From NCBI GenBank assembly GCA_029168955.1, contig JAPDOI010000145.1:868001-932000 (forward strand): a stretch of DNA of 64,000 nt. The letters run 5' to 3'. Under the pieces are notes generated by a model. It was not told the origin of the DNA. It searched no databases and saw only the letters and a program-made list of their open reading frames with translations. Both the position numbers and the translations under genes were made by a program. This document shows, one piece after another, positions 1-10,891 of the stretch; position 1 is the first letter of the stretch, and every line of letters starts with the position of its first letter. The stretch comes from Aplectana chamaeleonis. Taxonomy: Eukaryota > Nematoda > Chromadorea > Rhabditida > Cosmocercidae.

Positions 1-1700
1 CCTATGTTATAGCACATTGCACCAAGTCCAAAACGCTCTTACTCTGCGCAAAGTTTGGATTATGTTCCTTCAACCTAACTTTGCTTAGTGGGGTAGTTTT
101 GGGCGCTGAACACGATTGTGAGGTCCGTTTCCGGATTCTAGTAAAAATAATGCGCTTTTTGGAGGGTACAATAAGTGTGAAAATCAAAGAAAAAATGCCT
201 ATAACTTTTTTCAGAGTGGGTTTAGGCAGCTGCGATGGGCATATTCGGACTTTTCGTCCGAAAATGGTTCTAGAAAAGTACATTTCATTAGGAATGGTCA
301 CTATGACCTATTGTGGTTCCCTTGTAAGAAGAGTAAGAACGGTCAGAGAGTGGGTGAAAATCTTGTGGACAAACTCACCCATTGGATCACCCCACCTACG
401 TCATATAACAGTTGTCCTGCGCTCGTTTAACCAGAGGAACAGTTGTCGAATTTTTTAATGCTCCTAATCCCGAAATGTTCTAATATTCAAGCATGTGCAT
501 TGTGAAAAAAAATAGAAAACAAGATCACTTACCTAAGAATTTTGAAGCGCAAACCCATTTACAGCGTTATGTAGGTTTGATGCTTTGTCCGCAGTCCCCC
601 GAACAGGCGTAATTATATATTTCAGGGATTTCTTCGAACAGTCTTTCTCGGGTATTTGATAGTTTCGTGGAAACTTCTTCTCAATACCTATTACCCTCTT
701 CTTCGTGGTCTTACATGCACCAAAATGCCAAAAGCTAGAAAATCGTTTTATCGTGTACACTGCCCTCAAGGGAAGGGAAGGAAGGGAAACGCGTTTCGAT
801 GGAGAGAATCAGCTAGATCAGCACAATATTTCTCATTCACAGAAATGTGAATTACTTCCCACGCGAATACAATTGGAAATTCTTCCATCTCACATGCGCC
901 GCCGCCCACTGACTCAGACGAGGTTTTATACATAGCTGTCTAAAATCGCAATTACACAGTGTGCAGCTAGCCTCGCAGTTTCCGGAGCTACGGAGCAATG
1001 AGGAATTTGATCCAATTAACTACTGTTTGAAAACCGGGGTGTTGTTCTACAGAAGCTCACCTAGCCATACAATTATCCACTGGCGAATTTTCAACGGCTT
1101 GGAGATGAGGTCTAGGCAACAAGTAATTAGAAGGAGATGACTCTATGCAACTAGGCCCGAAAATATGAGTCAAAACCAGTGTTTCGAAATATCTGTGACT
1201 TTGTTGGATAAAAATAGATGCTATCCAAGGGAAAAAGGAGCGAAATCGCTAAAGTGAGCCACTAAAGCACCTTTCGACCACAACTTGCCTCAAAGTGCTC
1301 TATCTTCAATTTTGAAAGGACCAAAATGTTCGTCGTGCCAAAATCTAACTGACTATATAAAGAAACTTCGGGATCTCCCAATCGGACTCCTATTGAAGAC
1401 GGAGCTAGTAATGAATTTGATAATGATATCACAAGATCACGAGCTCGTTCGGTCAAAAACAGCCGTATGCGATCTCCAGCAATGGCAAAATGGAAATATT
1501 TTTCACTTTGGAGAATAAAGTTTCTCCTTATTTAAAAAAAAATTTTCACACGATTGATTTAGTCACGGCATGCTAAACATTTCAGTGTTTTAAAAATTCA
1601 AAAAGAGCACTTTGAAGCGAGTGTGGTGGAAAGACGCTTTACTTGCCCAGTTTTGGCGAATTCGCCCCCTTTCTGCCTTGAATAGCAGCGGTAAGGTATA
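1..1700. other. Intergenic, no gene recognised
   Basis: I see no coding region, RNA gene or clear element. All open frames are short and lack recognisable motifs. Bases 80-240 (a stretch about 'ggggcgctgaacac', 'ggtccgtttcc' and 'gtttaggcag') loosely resemble 16690-17060, so this may be an old copy of that interspersed repeat. Confidence is in the absence of an obvious gene, not in the absence of a small exon. Confidence 0.5.
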
Positions 1701-1847
1701 TAACGCCGGCATGAATCGTGAAGAGACTTCGCGTGCACTGTTGAAGGTTGGCGCAAATTCGGTGCCATAGGCTATAACATAGGTGCACCCAGTTTGCCCC
1801 AACCTTCAACAGTGAACGCAGTCTCTTCACGATGCATGCCGATGTTA
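1701..1847. repeat. Small foldback (MITE-like)
   Basis: Two inverted arms of about 55 bp, at 1701-1757 and 1790-1847, enclose a short loop. The arms share the motifs 'GTGAAGAGACT' and 'CACTGTTGAAGGTTGG' in inverted order. The outer bases read TAACGCCGGCAT on the left and the inverted near-match ATGCCGATGTTA on the right, so a TA or TAA duplication is possible but not proven. No coding capacity. Most likely a non-autonomous DNA transposon. Confidence 0.6.
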
Positions 1848-1859
1848 GCTCTCCCATTC

Positions 1860-2230
1860 AGAAAAAAATATCGAACGAACGAAAGTTTACAGATTTTCGT
1901 TCGAACAAATTTTTAAAGAACGAAAATTGAGAACTCTCCGCTCGAGAAATATTCAAACGAAAGAAAATCTAAATTTTTTTGTTTTCGAAAAATGAATCGA
2001 AGGAACGAATTATGAAATTTTCTGTCTCTAGAACGTTTCAAACGAATAAAATTCCAAAAATTTTCGTGATTTCGGCGGTCGAGTGAAGGACCTCGTAACT
2101 TATCGAAAGGTTTTTTTTTCCTTTTAGATTTTTTTTTCAAAATTCGTGTGTAGCTTGGACGTTTCCTAAACTGGTCTCGACGCAGTAGATACAACGCTCA
2201 GCCAGAGTCCTGGACGTAACTGTACAACCT
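1860..2230. other. AT-rich spacer with TTCG/CGAA-rich low complexity
   Basis: No gene is seen. The stretch is AT-rich and contains many dispersed CGAACGAA/TTCGTTCG motifs between 1870 and 2060. They are not arranged with a fixed period. It ends at the pyrimidine-rich run near 2110-2140. Confidence 0.4.
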
Positions 2231-2295
2231 GACCTACTATTTTCTCCGAGACCTGATATTTAGGGCGGTTTCCACTGTGATGGCATTCCAAACTA

Positions 2296-2875
2296 TTGGG
2301 TTGATGCATAATTATCAGGCGCTTATATCGGCGCGTTTTTCATTCTTGAAAAGTAGCGTTTTGTAATTCCATTAACAAGCGGAATGTTTGCATTATTCTT
2401 GTATGAAAATATTCTTTTCATTGTTCCAGAGAAATGCGTGCTGAAAAGCGATGGTTCTATTGGCCATATTATGCTCTATCACCTCGAGAAAAGATGGAAA
2501 GCAGCAGTCATTCCGCGATTTGAGCAAACTTTCTAACAAAGGAATCATAAGCTAAGCTCAGTGGAGGGAGTGATTTGACCGTTCAAAATCGGCTGCTACG
2601 AGCACGATGGATAAGCCAGGAAGAGGTCGGCAACCGGATTTCGACGACCAGGCCCTTATTGCAGCCGTTGAAGACGACGAGGGTCTGACAACACGAATGC
2701 TAGCGCTGAAGACTTCAATAACCATCAACTCACGGTCCTCCGCCTCAAAAAGTTTGAAAAAGTGTGGAAAATCGCTGGATGTGTCACCCACGAGCTCTCG
2801 GATAACAGCAGAGCCGATCGCGTTTGTTGAACGAACATTTGTTGAAAAACGCCGGATAACTATGCATCAACGCAA
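2296..2875 (+). mobile_element. Internally deleted mariner element
   Basis: The ends are matching inverted repeats: 'TTGGGTTGATGCATAATTAT' from 2296, and its inverted near-copy ending at 2875. Both are flanked by TA (2294-2295 and 2876-2877), the target duplication expected of Tc1/mariner elements. At 580 bp the element is less than half the usual mariner length of about 1.3 kb. It retains only the N-terminal, DNA-binding part of a transposase, so the DDE catalytic domain is deleted. Non-autonomous derivatives of this kind are common in nematode genomes. Confidence 0.82.
2545..2850 (+). pseudogene. Mariner transposase, N-terminal fragment
   Basis: A reading frame starting before 2607 gives 'KPGRGRQPDFDDQALIAAVE', typical of the linker between the two helix-turn-helix motifs of SETMAR/irritans-like mariner transposases. 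After a one-base frame change near 2703 it continues AEDFNNHQLTVLRLKKFEKV and then THELSDNSRADRV, ending at a TGA near 2829. The second HTH and the family's WVPHELSD-like motif (here CVTHELSD) are visible. The catalytic DDD triad is absent. The element's right inverted repeat follows within about 25 bp. This is a relic and cannot make an active transposase. Confidence 0.8.
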
Positions 2876-2879
2876 TAGC

Positions 2880-4005
2880 TATTGTGTGTTGTGAGGATAC
2901 GCCAAGAGGAAACCTTGATTCTCCCTGAGCCGAGAATATAAGTTTGGAGGCAGAGTCACATCTCGCGCGAGCCGAGGGCAAAAGGGGTTCAGTCGAAAAG
3001 GCAGTTGCAGTTTTTTTTGGAGGACCTTTTAGCGCTAATCTCTGAAACAGTCTTCTTTTTCGAATATTTAATGTTTCTTTCAAACACTTATTTTTGTCTT
3101 AATCCGTTTTTTCCTTTAACTTCCTTCTTCATATGCGTATACCGTTTCCTTTGATTCTCATCTCAATAAATAAGCACTAATTATTCGGCTACGTCTAAAA
3201 CTTTCGCTGGCACTTTTTGTGAATACTAGACTGCTGAAAAGCTCAGCCCTGACGGAAACATTTAGAGGTACTGCATTATGCGCGATTTTTCTCACAGAAA
3301 TGAGTGCTTTTCGACGAGTTTTTGGGATAAAGCATCGGTAGCTCATCAGGGGCTTTTAGGGTGACATCGTTGAAAAATTCGCTGATGCGGAAATCGTATG
3401 AATAATGGGGACTGCCACAAAGTGCTGCCCCTAGCACTCTTCCCCTTAAAGGCAGCATACACGCTCGTAAACGTGGTTGAGATAACTACGGAAATAGAAT
3501 GGTATGGCCCAGATTACAACGCCTACTCATTTTGAAGTGTCTTTGTCCGACCCGCCGCACTGTACGCCACAGAGTACTGGCTTGCAACGAAGGACGTCGA
3601 ACGTGAACTCGGTGTAATGGAGACGAAATTGTTGCCTGTTGATTCTCGCTGGACTGCCAGCTAGATCAACCATTTACGTTTAACGTAAAACAATTCTGAC
3701 AAAGCTGCTTCGGAGTCGCTCCAACTGCTCAAAAACTGCAAGAAGCTCCTGACTGCGGTGGTATGGGCAAAGCATTCTGTGAGCCGAAGACAGATACCGC
3801 TTCTGGTGCAAGACGAGCCTGAATCTCTGGATGCGCAGGAAACGACCTCAGAAGAACGACCAAAGCATTGCTGGTTTCCTGACACGTTACATTCTGATTT
3901 GAAGGCTGCCGGAGGCGCGCATCCCACTGATCTGTGCTCTCTTGATAAGGGGATGTGGCGCCAGCGCATCAGAATAGCGGGCCTCGCTTCGAAGCGGGAC
4001 AAATG
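2880..4005. other. No gene recognised
   Basis: No coding region or RNA gene could be supported. At 3445-3466 the sequence 'TTAAAGGCAGCATACACGCT' is a near-match to one end of the TTAA-flanked family B elements found at 42592 and 51496, so it may be a lone end of such an element. The rest shows no tandem or inverted structure that I could see. Confidence 0.4.
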
Positions 4006-4009
4006 TTAA

Positions 4010-4464
4010 AGGCATCGTTTGCGCGTGAAGCCCATTTCCATTTTTAAGGCTCAATTCCATGAATGAGCCTGGTACACCACACCGGTGAGCTTCGGCGCGT
4101 AAAAAACGCAGGGTTATGAGATGGAAAAGGGTTAAGGATGAGGATCCGCCACCAGTTCTCACCAGTCATCTAGGACTTCATAGAATGTTGATGCACCCAT
4201 CAAACAACATAAGAAATAGTTGCGGCACAACCCCACATGGACAAAAACTTCGAAAATGGCAGTGACGAGGCCTCTAAACGCAGAAAAACTTCACAACCCA
4301 TTTTGACGCGAAGTTCGAATTCATATTTACAATGTGTTCCGATTGACTTTTCTTTACAAGTGAAGGTTTTCATGGGCCTTTTCGACATTTTCGCTCGCTA
4401 GTGAGTCCAAGTTACACAAAAACGAGAAGAAATAAGTAAGGGGTTTCCTGCGCGTACGATGCCT
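4010..4464. mobile_element. TTAA-flanked non-autonomous element, family A, copy 1
   Basis: Terminal inverted repeats AGGCATCGTTTGCGC (left) and the inverse of AGGCATCGTACGCGC (right) are bounded by TTAA at 4006-4009 and 4465-4468. The internal sequence is collinear with 34469-34927, and with 46385-46843 in inverted orientation. Shared landmarks include 'GATCCGCCACCA', 'CAGTGACGAGGC' and 'GACATTTTCG'. No open frame is conserved. A TTAA target points to a piggyBac- or Kolobok-type transposase acting in trans; that is inference. The right-hand TTAA is shared with the next element. Confidence 0.85.
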
Positions 4465-4468
4465 TTAA

Positions 4469-5009
4469 AGGCAGTGGTTGCGCTCAAATATGCTCGTCTT
4501 CTTTTCCTCTCTAAACCCTTTTCTGGGTATAGAGTAGTACAACTTATAAGAAAAAATCGCGAAAAAATAGCAGTTCTGGGCCGAATTCGAAGCCTGAACC
4601 TTCTTGTCTTTTGATGGTGGACGAGTCCACCCCACATCATCGACATCGATGATCTCTAATATCGAGAACATCAGCTGGCTTGAAATTGAATTTCAATCAA
4701 TGAACTTTCGGATTTATGCACACATCTAGTCAAAAACATTGGTTGAAGTGCTTGCTTTCATTGTTCAACTGTTTTATTAGGTAAATTTGCATTTATTTCT
4801 TCCTCTGGGTGTCGATGATTTTTGAATGCTTGGCATGAGACTGTGATCTTTCTGTGCACGTGTGCACGAACTGGAAATTTAGGGTCTTAATAACTCTAAT
4901 TCTAGCCCGTTTTTCACCGCGCTACCTTCATAGTTTTTGAGCTGTTTTTGACCTAAGCTGATTTTTGTAGTTTTTTTTTTGATAACGTTTTTCATCGTGA
5001 CCACTGCCT
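4469..5009. mobile_element. TTAA-flanked non-autonomous element, family C-like
   Basis: Begins AGGCAGTGGTTGCGCTC and ends with the inverse of AGGCAGTGGTCACGATGAA. It is flanked by TTAA at 4465-4468 (shared with the family A element on its left) and at 5010-5013. The right end matches the family C ends at 15089 and 51108; the left end is diverged. No coding capacity. Two elements joined through one TTAA mean one inserted exactly at the target duplication of the other. Confidence 0.75.
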
Positions 5010-5109
5010 TTAAGAAGATGGAGAAGAAAGGTTTAAGGAGAGAAAGGTGCCTAGAGGATGTACGGAATCCATGATTAAACAATGCATTGGGTCCGACCGA
5101 TTAAATGAT

Positions 5110-5350
5110 ATTTCCGAGCAATAAGTGTTTTTAAGGCAACAAGTAAACGTGCGAGGCAACAAGTGTTTTTAGGTGCACCAGCTGCTCTTTCGAGGCAACA
5201 ACTGATTTCGCGGGGCGACTAGTGATTTAGCGGGGGTACAAGTGGTGTTGTGGGCACAAATGCCCACAATCGCTCCACACTTTCCCTTTCGCGCCCCAGA
5301 AAAAAAAATGACTTGTCGCCTGTAACTGTAACGGGGCAACAAGCGAGTTC
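5110..5350. repeat. Degenerate short-repeat array (GGCAACAAGTG-type)
   Basis: Variants of GAGGCAACAAGTG recur about every 22-35 bases (near 5131, 5155, 5193, 5214 and 5335), separated by short diverged spacers. It resembles in style the end arrays of the foldback elements at 22.4, 25.1 and 41.8 kb, but I did not find a clear inverted partner array. It may be one surviving arm of such an element. Confidence 0.5.
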
Positions 5351-5866
5351 GTGTAGGGCTGCACGCGAGCGAGTGCCAGAGCCGCTGAAAGGCACGTCGG
5401 CATGCAATGAGGGAGTATCGATAATGCGGCGCTGCACGATCGATTCCCTTACATTGCATGCTGCCGCGCCTTCCAGCGATGAAACTCTAATCAGGCTCTT
5501 AGAATTTCTAGAACTTGCTCGTTGAAAATCGAGTTTGAAATTACATGGAAGCAAAACACTGAGTGAAAATCCGAATGATTTTCAATGTTCTGAATAATTT
5601 GCTTCGAAGTGCATTGCCAAAACATAATCTAGGACATGAATTTGATGTGAGCAATAACTTTAACTTGACCAAAACTACACTCAAATTCCTGATTCATTGG
5701 GAAGCGGACATTGCCCACCGGTGCGGGCTGCGCCATGGTTGTTGGGTGTCGCGTGCGGCGAAGCGGCCACCCCGTATTCAAGTGAAACCTAGTAAACCTG
5801 CATGCCCCGTAGCTTTATTGACTTTGATACATTTGTTTTATATCATTAACGATACCGGTTTTCCAG

Positions 5867-6149
5867 TACTGTCCTTGTCTGAGCCAAATTCTGGTCCGGG
5901 ATTGCGTCTCCACACGCTTTGCGGCCGCACGCGCTCGAGTCGGTTGAGTTTCCAGCGCCAGAGCGGAACACGATGCAGCTTTTTTATACAGTTTTCTCCA
6001 ATTTTTTTAGTTTCCAGTTTCTAAAACCCACCTAGAGTCAACAGATCGATGGCTGCGGTGCTGAAATCTCTTCCGACTCGGGAGCGTGCGGCCGCAAAGC
6101 GTGTCGAGCCGCAATTGCGGACCGGGATTTGGCCCAGAGAAGCACAGTA
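5867..6149. mobile_element. Foldback element (MITE)
   Basis: Arms of roughly 85 bp at 5867-5955 and 6066-6149 are inverted copies. They share 'CACGCTTTGCGGCCGCACG' and a GGTCCGSRATTGCG motif. The outer ends read TACTGT and ACAGTA. The edge motif (gggccaaattccggtccg-like) recalls the ends of the elements at 44.7 and 45.2 kb, so these three may belong to one group. No protein-coding signal. Confidence 0.65.
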
Positions 6150-6159
6150 TATGGTGCTG

Positions 6160-7540
6160 AAGTCTTCCACACGAAGGTGGGTTTTTCGCGTTCGCCGCGC
6201 GCGCGACTCTCGCAGGACCTTGACTCGTACGCACGCAGGTGAGCATTGTCATGGAGCCCACATTACCTCTTTACTAAAGAGACCCTATGCGAAACCACAA
6301 TAAGACACCTCTTACATATTGCCTCCTGCTTCTGACCTCAAATTCCTACAAATAGACTCTCCCTGAGACTTTTTCTACATTTTCCTACCGTACGGATTAG
6401 CTTCGGGGAGTGTTAGTTTCATTTTACCTGTACATTAGATTCTTCCTGTTTTCCCCTGATTATACATGGTTTATAGGCGAAAGACATAGTATCTCACCAT
6501 TGCTTTATAGTCGAACCATGATGCGCGCGTTTCTTTGCTGAGGCTTCTCTGTGCTCTGCTATCAGAGACAGAACTTCCTTATTCCTTCGCTTCTCCCCTA
6601 TCTAGCCTTAACAAAAGAGCAAATGTAGTGTTAACGTTTTTTTTTCTGAAATTTTTTTCGCCTCCTTTTTTGCTTCCGGATGTTTATCTTTTCCCGCGCA
6701 TCCTTGGTAGAAGGCATTCCGTATTCACACTGATTTCAAAATGTGGTGTATCGTCCGGAGCTGGCTACCTCCGGATGCCTGAGCAGTTGTGTGCCAAGTT
6801 GACGAAAAGTAGTACATAAGACACTTGCCGTAGTGACTGAACCGGCACTAAAATTTAATGTGTCCACGGCAACGTACTCGTTGCACTCTTAGTATTGTTA
6901 TTCTACACTTTCGTCTCGAATGTCGTTGCTATGACTAAGGAGCGAAAAAACTTATCCACGCAATGGAGTTCCAGACTTTAAGTAGCACCTCAGATACAAT
7001 ACCCAGAAATTGACGCCAGACCAGACAAGGGAATAGTATAACTCAAGTTCACAGTAGTAGACGAAGAACGCCATTTACGTGATGAGCAAACCAGACAGAA
7101 AGATGCAGTCCGGATTTACGCCAAAGAGGGACCTACGCGCAAAGAAGTTTCCATATGACTGGTGGAAAACATACAAAGGGAAAACCCCAATACTACAAAG
7201 GTCATGCCAAAACAGCTACCGTTCAAAATTTCCCGGCAAAAAAAGCGAGAATCACTGACCTTTCAGGCCAATTTATAATAACACAGACATTACGTGACAA
7301 GAAACATAGTATCTGGATGAGAAAATCAGTGGTGGAGTGGGGTGGAGCGTTGTGTGGATACAATTTCGCTATGGCTTTTCTTCTCTGGTAACCAAGTGCG
7401 ACGCGGAATGCTAGCTGTTAACACACGCAACAGCGTGATAACACAAAAAGGTAAGCACTCACGAACGAATCGCTTGAATCCATTGATGTCTGTGTTCGAG
7501 CTGTCGACATCTGTAATTCACCGGTAAACAAACTGAAATC
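6160..7540. other. No gene recognised
   Basis: AT-rich, with T-runs at 6635-6670. I found no coding frame with recognisable motifs and no strong inverted or tandem structure. A short exon cannot be excluded. Confidence 0.4.
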
Positions 7541-7545
7541 GGTCG

Positions 7546-7790
7546 TCTGGGGACGGATTCATCAATGCGTGCCGTTTGGTAGGGGTAAAGGCTTCGGCAC
7601 TTTTGACGATTACACCTTGAGAGCCTTTGGTATCCTAGCAGAGCAGCCTCTCAGATGCTCCAGCCTATTAGCAGGGTAGGCCAAGGGCGTTGTCGGTCAG
7701 CGATCTTCCGCTTTTGCAGGGTAACCATCAAACGTGCCGACGCCTTTACCCCTACCCAGCACTGCCGCCTTGATGAATCCGGCCCCTGGT
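7546..7790. mobile_element. Foldback element (MITE)
   Basis: Inverted arms of about 65-70 bp (7546-7615 and 7722-7790) share 'GGATTCATCAA' and 'TAGGGGTAAAGGC' in inverted order. The central 100 bp is not repeated. No coding capacity. It looks like a small non-autonomous DNA transposon; no clear target duplication was seen. Confidence 0.6.
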
Positions 7791-8199
7791 GGAAGGAAAA
7801 CTAACCTTTTGCTGCTCTTCACCCTCAAAGGATATTTTGGAACAGTTAACTTTCTCAAACAGGTAGAGAGCCTCTGCTCGTAACGGGACCTCAAAGTTAG
7901 CAAATACAAAGCATTGGTGTACATACGAACAACAAAAAACGTCAGTAAGCATGATTGAACGGATTTTACATGAGAAAAGGAAACGAAAGTGGATTCGTTT
8001 CTTGCGTAACGCTCTTTTCTTTACCGGAGAGGAATTTACTTTTTCTCGTCGCACGCGTGTGCGGATCGAGAAGAGACAGCAAGAGAGTGTGGTGAAGCAC
8101 AAGGAGCAGCGTTTGCGCGCACGCGCACCCGATGGACCCGACAGTATTTCGCTTTGGAGGAAAGGGTAGTGTGTTCGCTGATGCCATCATTGCCTTACT

Positions 8200-8253
8200 C
8201 TCTATTTAGAGGGCCCGCTTCTTGTGCGCAAGTGTTAAGCCCTCTAAATAGAG
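8200..8253. repeat. Perfect 15-bp hairpin
   Basis: CTCTATTTAGAGGGC at 8200-8214 is exactly complementary to GCCCTCTAAATAGAG at 8239-8253, leaving a 24-base loop. The inner half of the stem (CTCTATTTAGAG) is itself nearly self-complementary. It could be the core of a very small foldback element or a structured transcript; nothing nearby decides this. Confidence 0.6.
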
Positions 8254-8826
8254 CGCATTCTGATCACTCCCTTTAATTTGTGACAATGATAAGCAAGGCT
8301 AGTCCTGTTGGCTTCCTTGCCGGGAATTTCCTTCTAGGGGGACTAAATTATCAAAGGAGTAGAAACATTAAAAATCTGTCGGAAGTAGAGTCAAAAAGTT
8401 CCCTGGAATGTTGGCAGTCCACCCTAAACAGAATAACCGACGATGAGAAAACCACTGATTATCACGATGATGAATTGGAAATAAGTAAGATGAAGATTAA
8501 GAAGAGAAATTGGATTGAATACGATCTGTGAATAGGGTTTTTGGTGAATTTGTAAGGGGTGCGTATACAAGTCTGTTAGTACCTGCTCGTTGGTGCCCCT
8601 GCTTCTACTGAACCCAGCAGACGTTTGGGTGTACACAGGGAACGTTTGAGCGATATAGCGTGCACAACTATATCGCGAAAGTATCCCATTCATTGCATGA
8701 AGGTGTCGCCGTCCGGCACACTAAGGCCTCTGGTCCATAACACCTTAGGATCCGTACCTAAGGAGTTCATGGAGTCTTTGGCCACAAGCCGCAGTTTCGC
8801 CACCCTGAACTGACGATCGCTGCCAA

Positions 8827-9579
8827 GTGATATCCAAAAAAACTGCGCTATCCAGACTTCTGAGCTATTTCCATGCACCGTTTGACATCAAGGATAGACC
8901 CGTCATCAGCGTCGGAGAGTACACCATCTACTGCGGTAACGCTGACGATAGGAGAGAGGGAGGCTGTGCAATAGCTGTAAGGAAGGATTTCAATGGTATG
9001 TTCAAGGAGTTTGGCTCAACGTCGTGCCGGAATGCATCCGTACGATTTCGGGATCACAGAGGATTAAATCTATGGAAGATGAGTGCTCATGCGCCCCGTG
9101 AAACCGCAGAAGGCAATTCGAAGGATGAGTTTCATGAGGAACTCAGTACGTTGCTGGCCAGAATACCTTGTCAACATGCTGTTGTCGTGGGGATTGACGC
9201 AAATGCGAAGATGGGACTTGATCAGGAATGCGAAGTACTCGGTAAATGGTTCTACCCAGTGGAGCAAACATCGGACAATGGCTACCGCCTTTTCGACTTT
9301 TGTGAACGCAGTGGTCTGATTATTGCATCGACATTCAAGAGGAATCATCGCCGCCATCAGCTTACGTGGCAGGGACCGAACCAGCTATTTACAGAAGAGC
9401 AGCGGAAGCGGAAGATGACAACTTTGAAATTACAGCTTGACTATGTTCTGACGAGGAATATTCCAGTATCGGGCATTCGAAGATCTAGAGATGTGTGGGA
9501 TGTCGCATTCGATTCGGATCACCGTCCTGTTCTGTTGAACTTCACTGCGAGGATTCATAAGAGGAAGCGAGGGGCTTAG
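8827..9579 (+). pseudogene. RTE LINE endonuclease domain
   Basis: This 250-residue frame contains the exonuclease-endonuclease-phosphatase fold of non-LTR retrotransposons, which nicks target DNA to prime reverse transcription. Visible motifs are GGCAIAVRKDFN, the catalytic VVVGIDANAKMG (Asp and Asn), TSDNGYRLFDFCE, RRHQLTWQG, LDYVLTRN and the terminal SDHRPVLL. The LQETK-type motif that should precede it is disrupted: the region before residue 20 of this frame reads out of frame. The ORF ends at a stop at 9577-9579, whereas in an intact copy it would run on into the reverse transcriptase. Confidence 0.85.
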
Positions 9580-9834
9580 CCTCTCCAGAGGATTAACCTG
9601 ACAAGTCTCAGAGATGAATAGTGCAGAAGGAATTTTCGACAACGCGTTTCTATTCACATCGGAGTACGGACTAAGAAGAAACTTTGCGACGCGGATTCTT
9701 CTGTCAAGTGCATCCAGGACGCTTCGAAAGAGGCACTCCCGGTCGTACAGCCTAAGAAGAAGTTCGCCTACGTCTCAGAAGAAACAACATCTACCTACAA
9801 CAGAGTATGTGCTCTCCGAACTTCAGGAAACTTC

Positions 9835-10326
9835 GTGGAGGAGAAGCGTCTGAGGAGGAAGTTGCGTCGGCAGCTTCAAAGTGACCGCGAACGAGAGTGG
9901 ACGTGTAGAGCTAAGGAGTTCGAGAAGGCTTGGGAGGAGAAGAATCCGAAGAAAGCCTACACGTTGCTGCGACACTATAGCGGGAAGATGAAGAGATGTT
10001 CTCCTGTCTTGAACACTACCAATGGAGTTGCAGTTGGTGATGCGACGCTGCCAATATGGAAGGATTACTTCAGTTCACTACTGAATCGTCCAGCGCCATC
10101 AGTACCTGAGCTCCCGCATGCTCAGAGAGCACATTACGATGTCAGTGAGGAACCGCCGACTGAGTCTGAAGTTTTGGATTGTGTCCGGAAAATTAAGAAT
10201 GGAAAGGCAGGTGGAGATGACAACATCACTGCTGAAATACTGAAAGCTCTTCCTCCGTCTGGGAATCGTGAAATGACCAACACCATCCGTGCCATATGGA
10301 TGAGCGAAAGGATACCCGAATCGTGA
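9835..10326 (+). pseudogene. RTE LINE linker and start of reverse transcriptase
   Basis: The 163-residue frame begins with a basic stretch (EEKRLRRKLRRQLQSDRERE) and continues through YSGKMKRCSPVLNT to the fingers motif of the reverse transcriptase (TESEVLDCVRKIKNGKAGGD, then DNITAEILKALP). It stops at a TGA at 10324-10326, where a Trp codon is expected. The same frame can be followed beyond the stop (AIIVPLHKK, DPRNYRG) but meets further stops, for example TAA at 10423-10425. The gap 9580-9834 holds diverged linker sequence in other frames. Confidence 0.8.
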
Positions 10327-10521
10327 AGATATGCGATCATCGTACCTCTTCACAAGAAGCTATCCGTCACGGATCCTAGGAATTACAGAGGATTCTCTCT
10401 ACTTCGTGTCATGTACAAGGTTTAAGAACGTATCATTCTCGAGCGACTTATCAAACATCGTGAAAGAACGAGTAGAGATGAGTAAGCCGGTTTTCGACCT
10501 GGAAGATCGACCATCGACCAA

Positions 10522-10891
10522 GTGTTCGTCGTGAGAAGAGTAATTGAATCGTGGCAGCGGTATTCGAAGCCATTACAGCTTGCTTTTTTGGACTTTGAAG
10601 CCGCCTTCGACTCTCCTCATCGTGATCGATTGCTCAATGCTCTGCGAGCAGATGGAGTCCCGGAAAAGTATGTTCGGTTAATCGAGGACATGAACAAAGG
10701 AACAACAGCAGCAGTTCGTACACCTGTCGGATTTACGTCGGCTTTTGAGGTGAAAACAGGAGTAGGGCAAAGAGTCGTTGCAGGACCTTTTCTTTTCAAT
10801 TTCGCCGTTGATGACATCATGCGTAGAGTTGCAGAACAGTTTCCTGCGGATGTGATCCTAACACCATCAGGACGCTCCCTTGTCGACCTGG
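10522..10891 (+). pseudogene. RTE LINE reverse transcriptase, palm part 1
   Basis: Contains LAFLDFEAAFDSPHRDRLL, in which the first catalytic Asp lies in the FLDFEAAFD motif, then RTPVGFTSAFEVKTGVGQ and AGPFLFNFAVDDIMRR. The usual GVRQG motif is changed to GVGQR. The frame runs into the 1.5-kb insertion at 10892; the next residues of the protein, LEYADD, resume at about 12394. Confidence 0.85.

Noticed and set aside
5563..6024. 153-codon open frame
   Set aside because: Its second half lies in the arm of the foldback 5867-6149, and the first half has no protein-like pattern.
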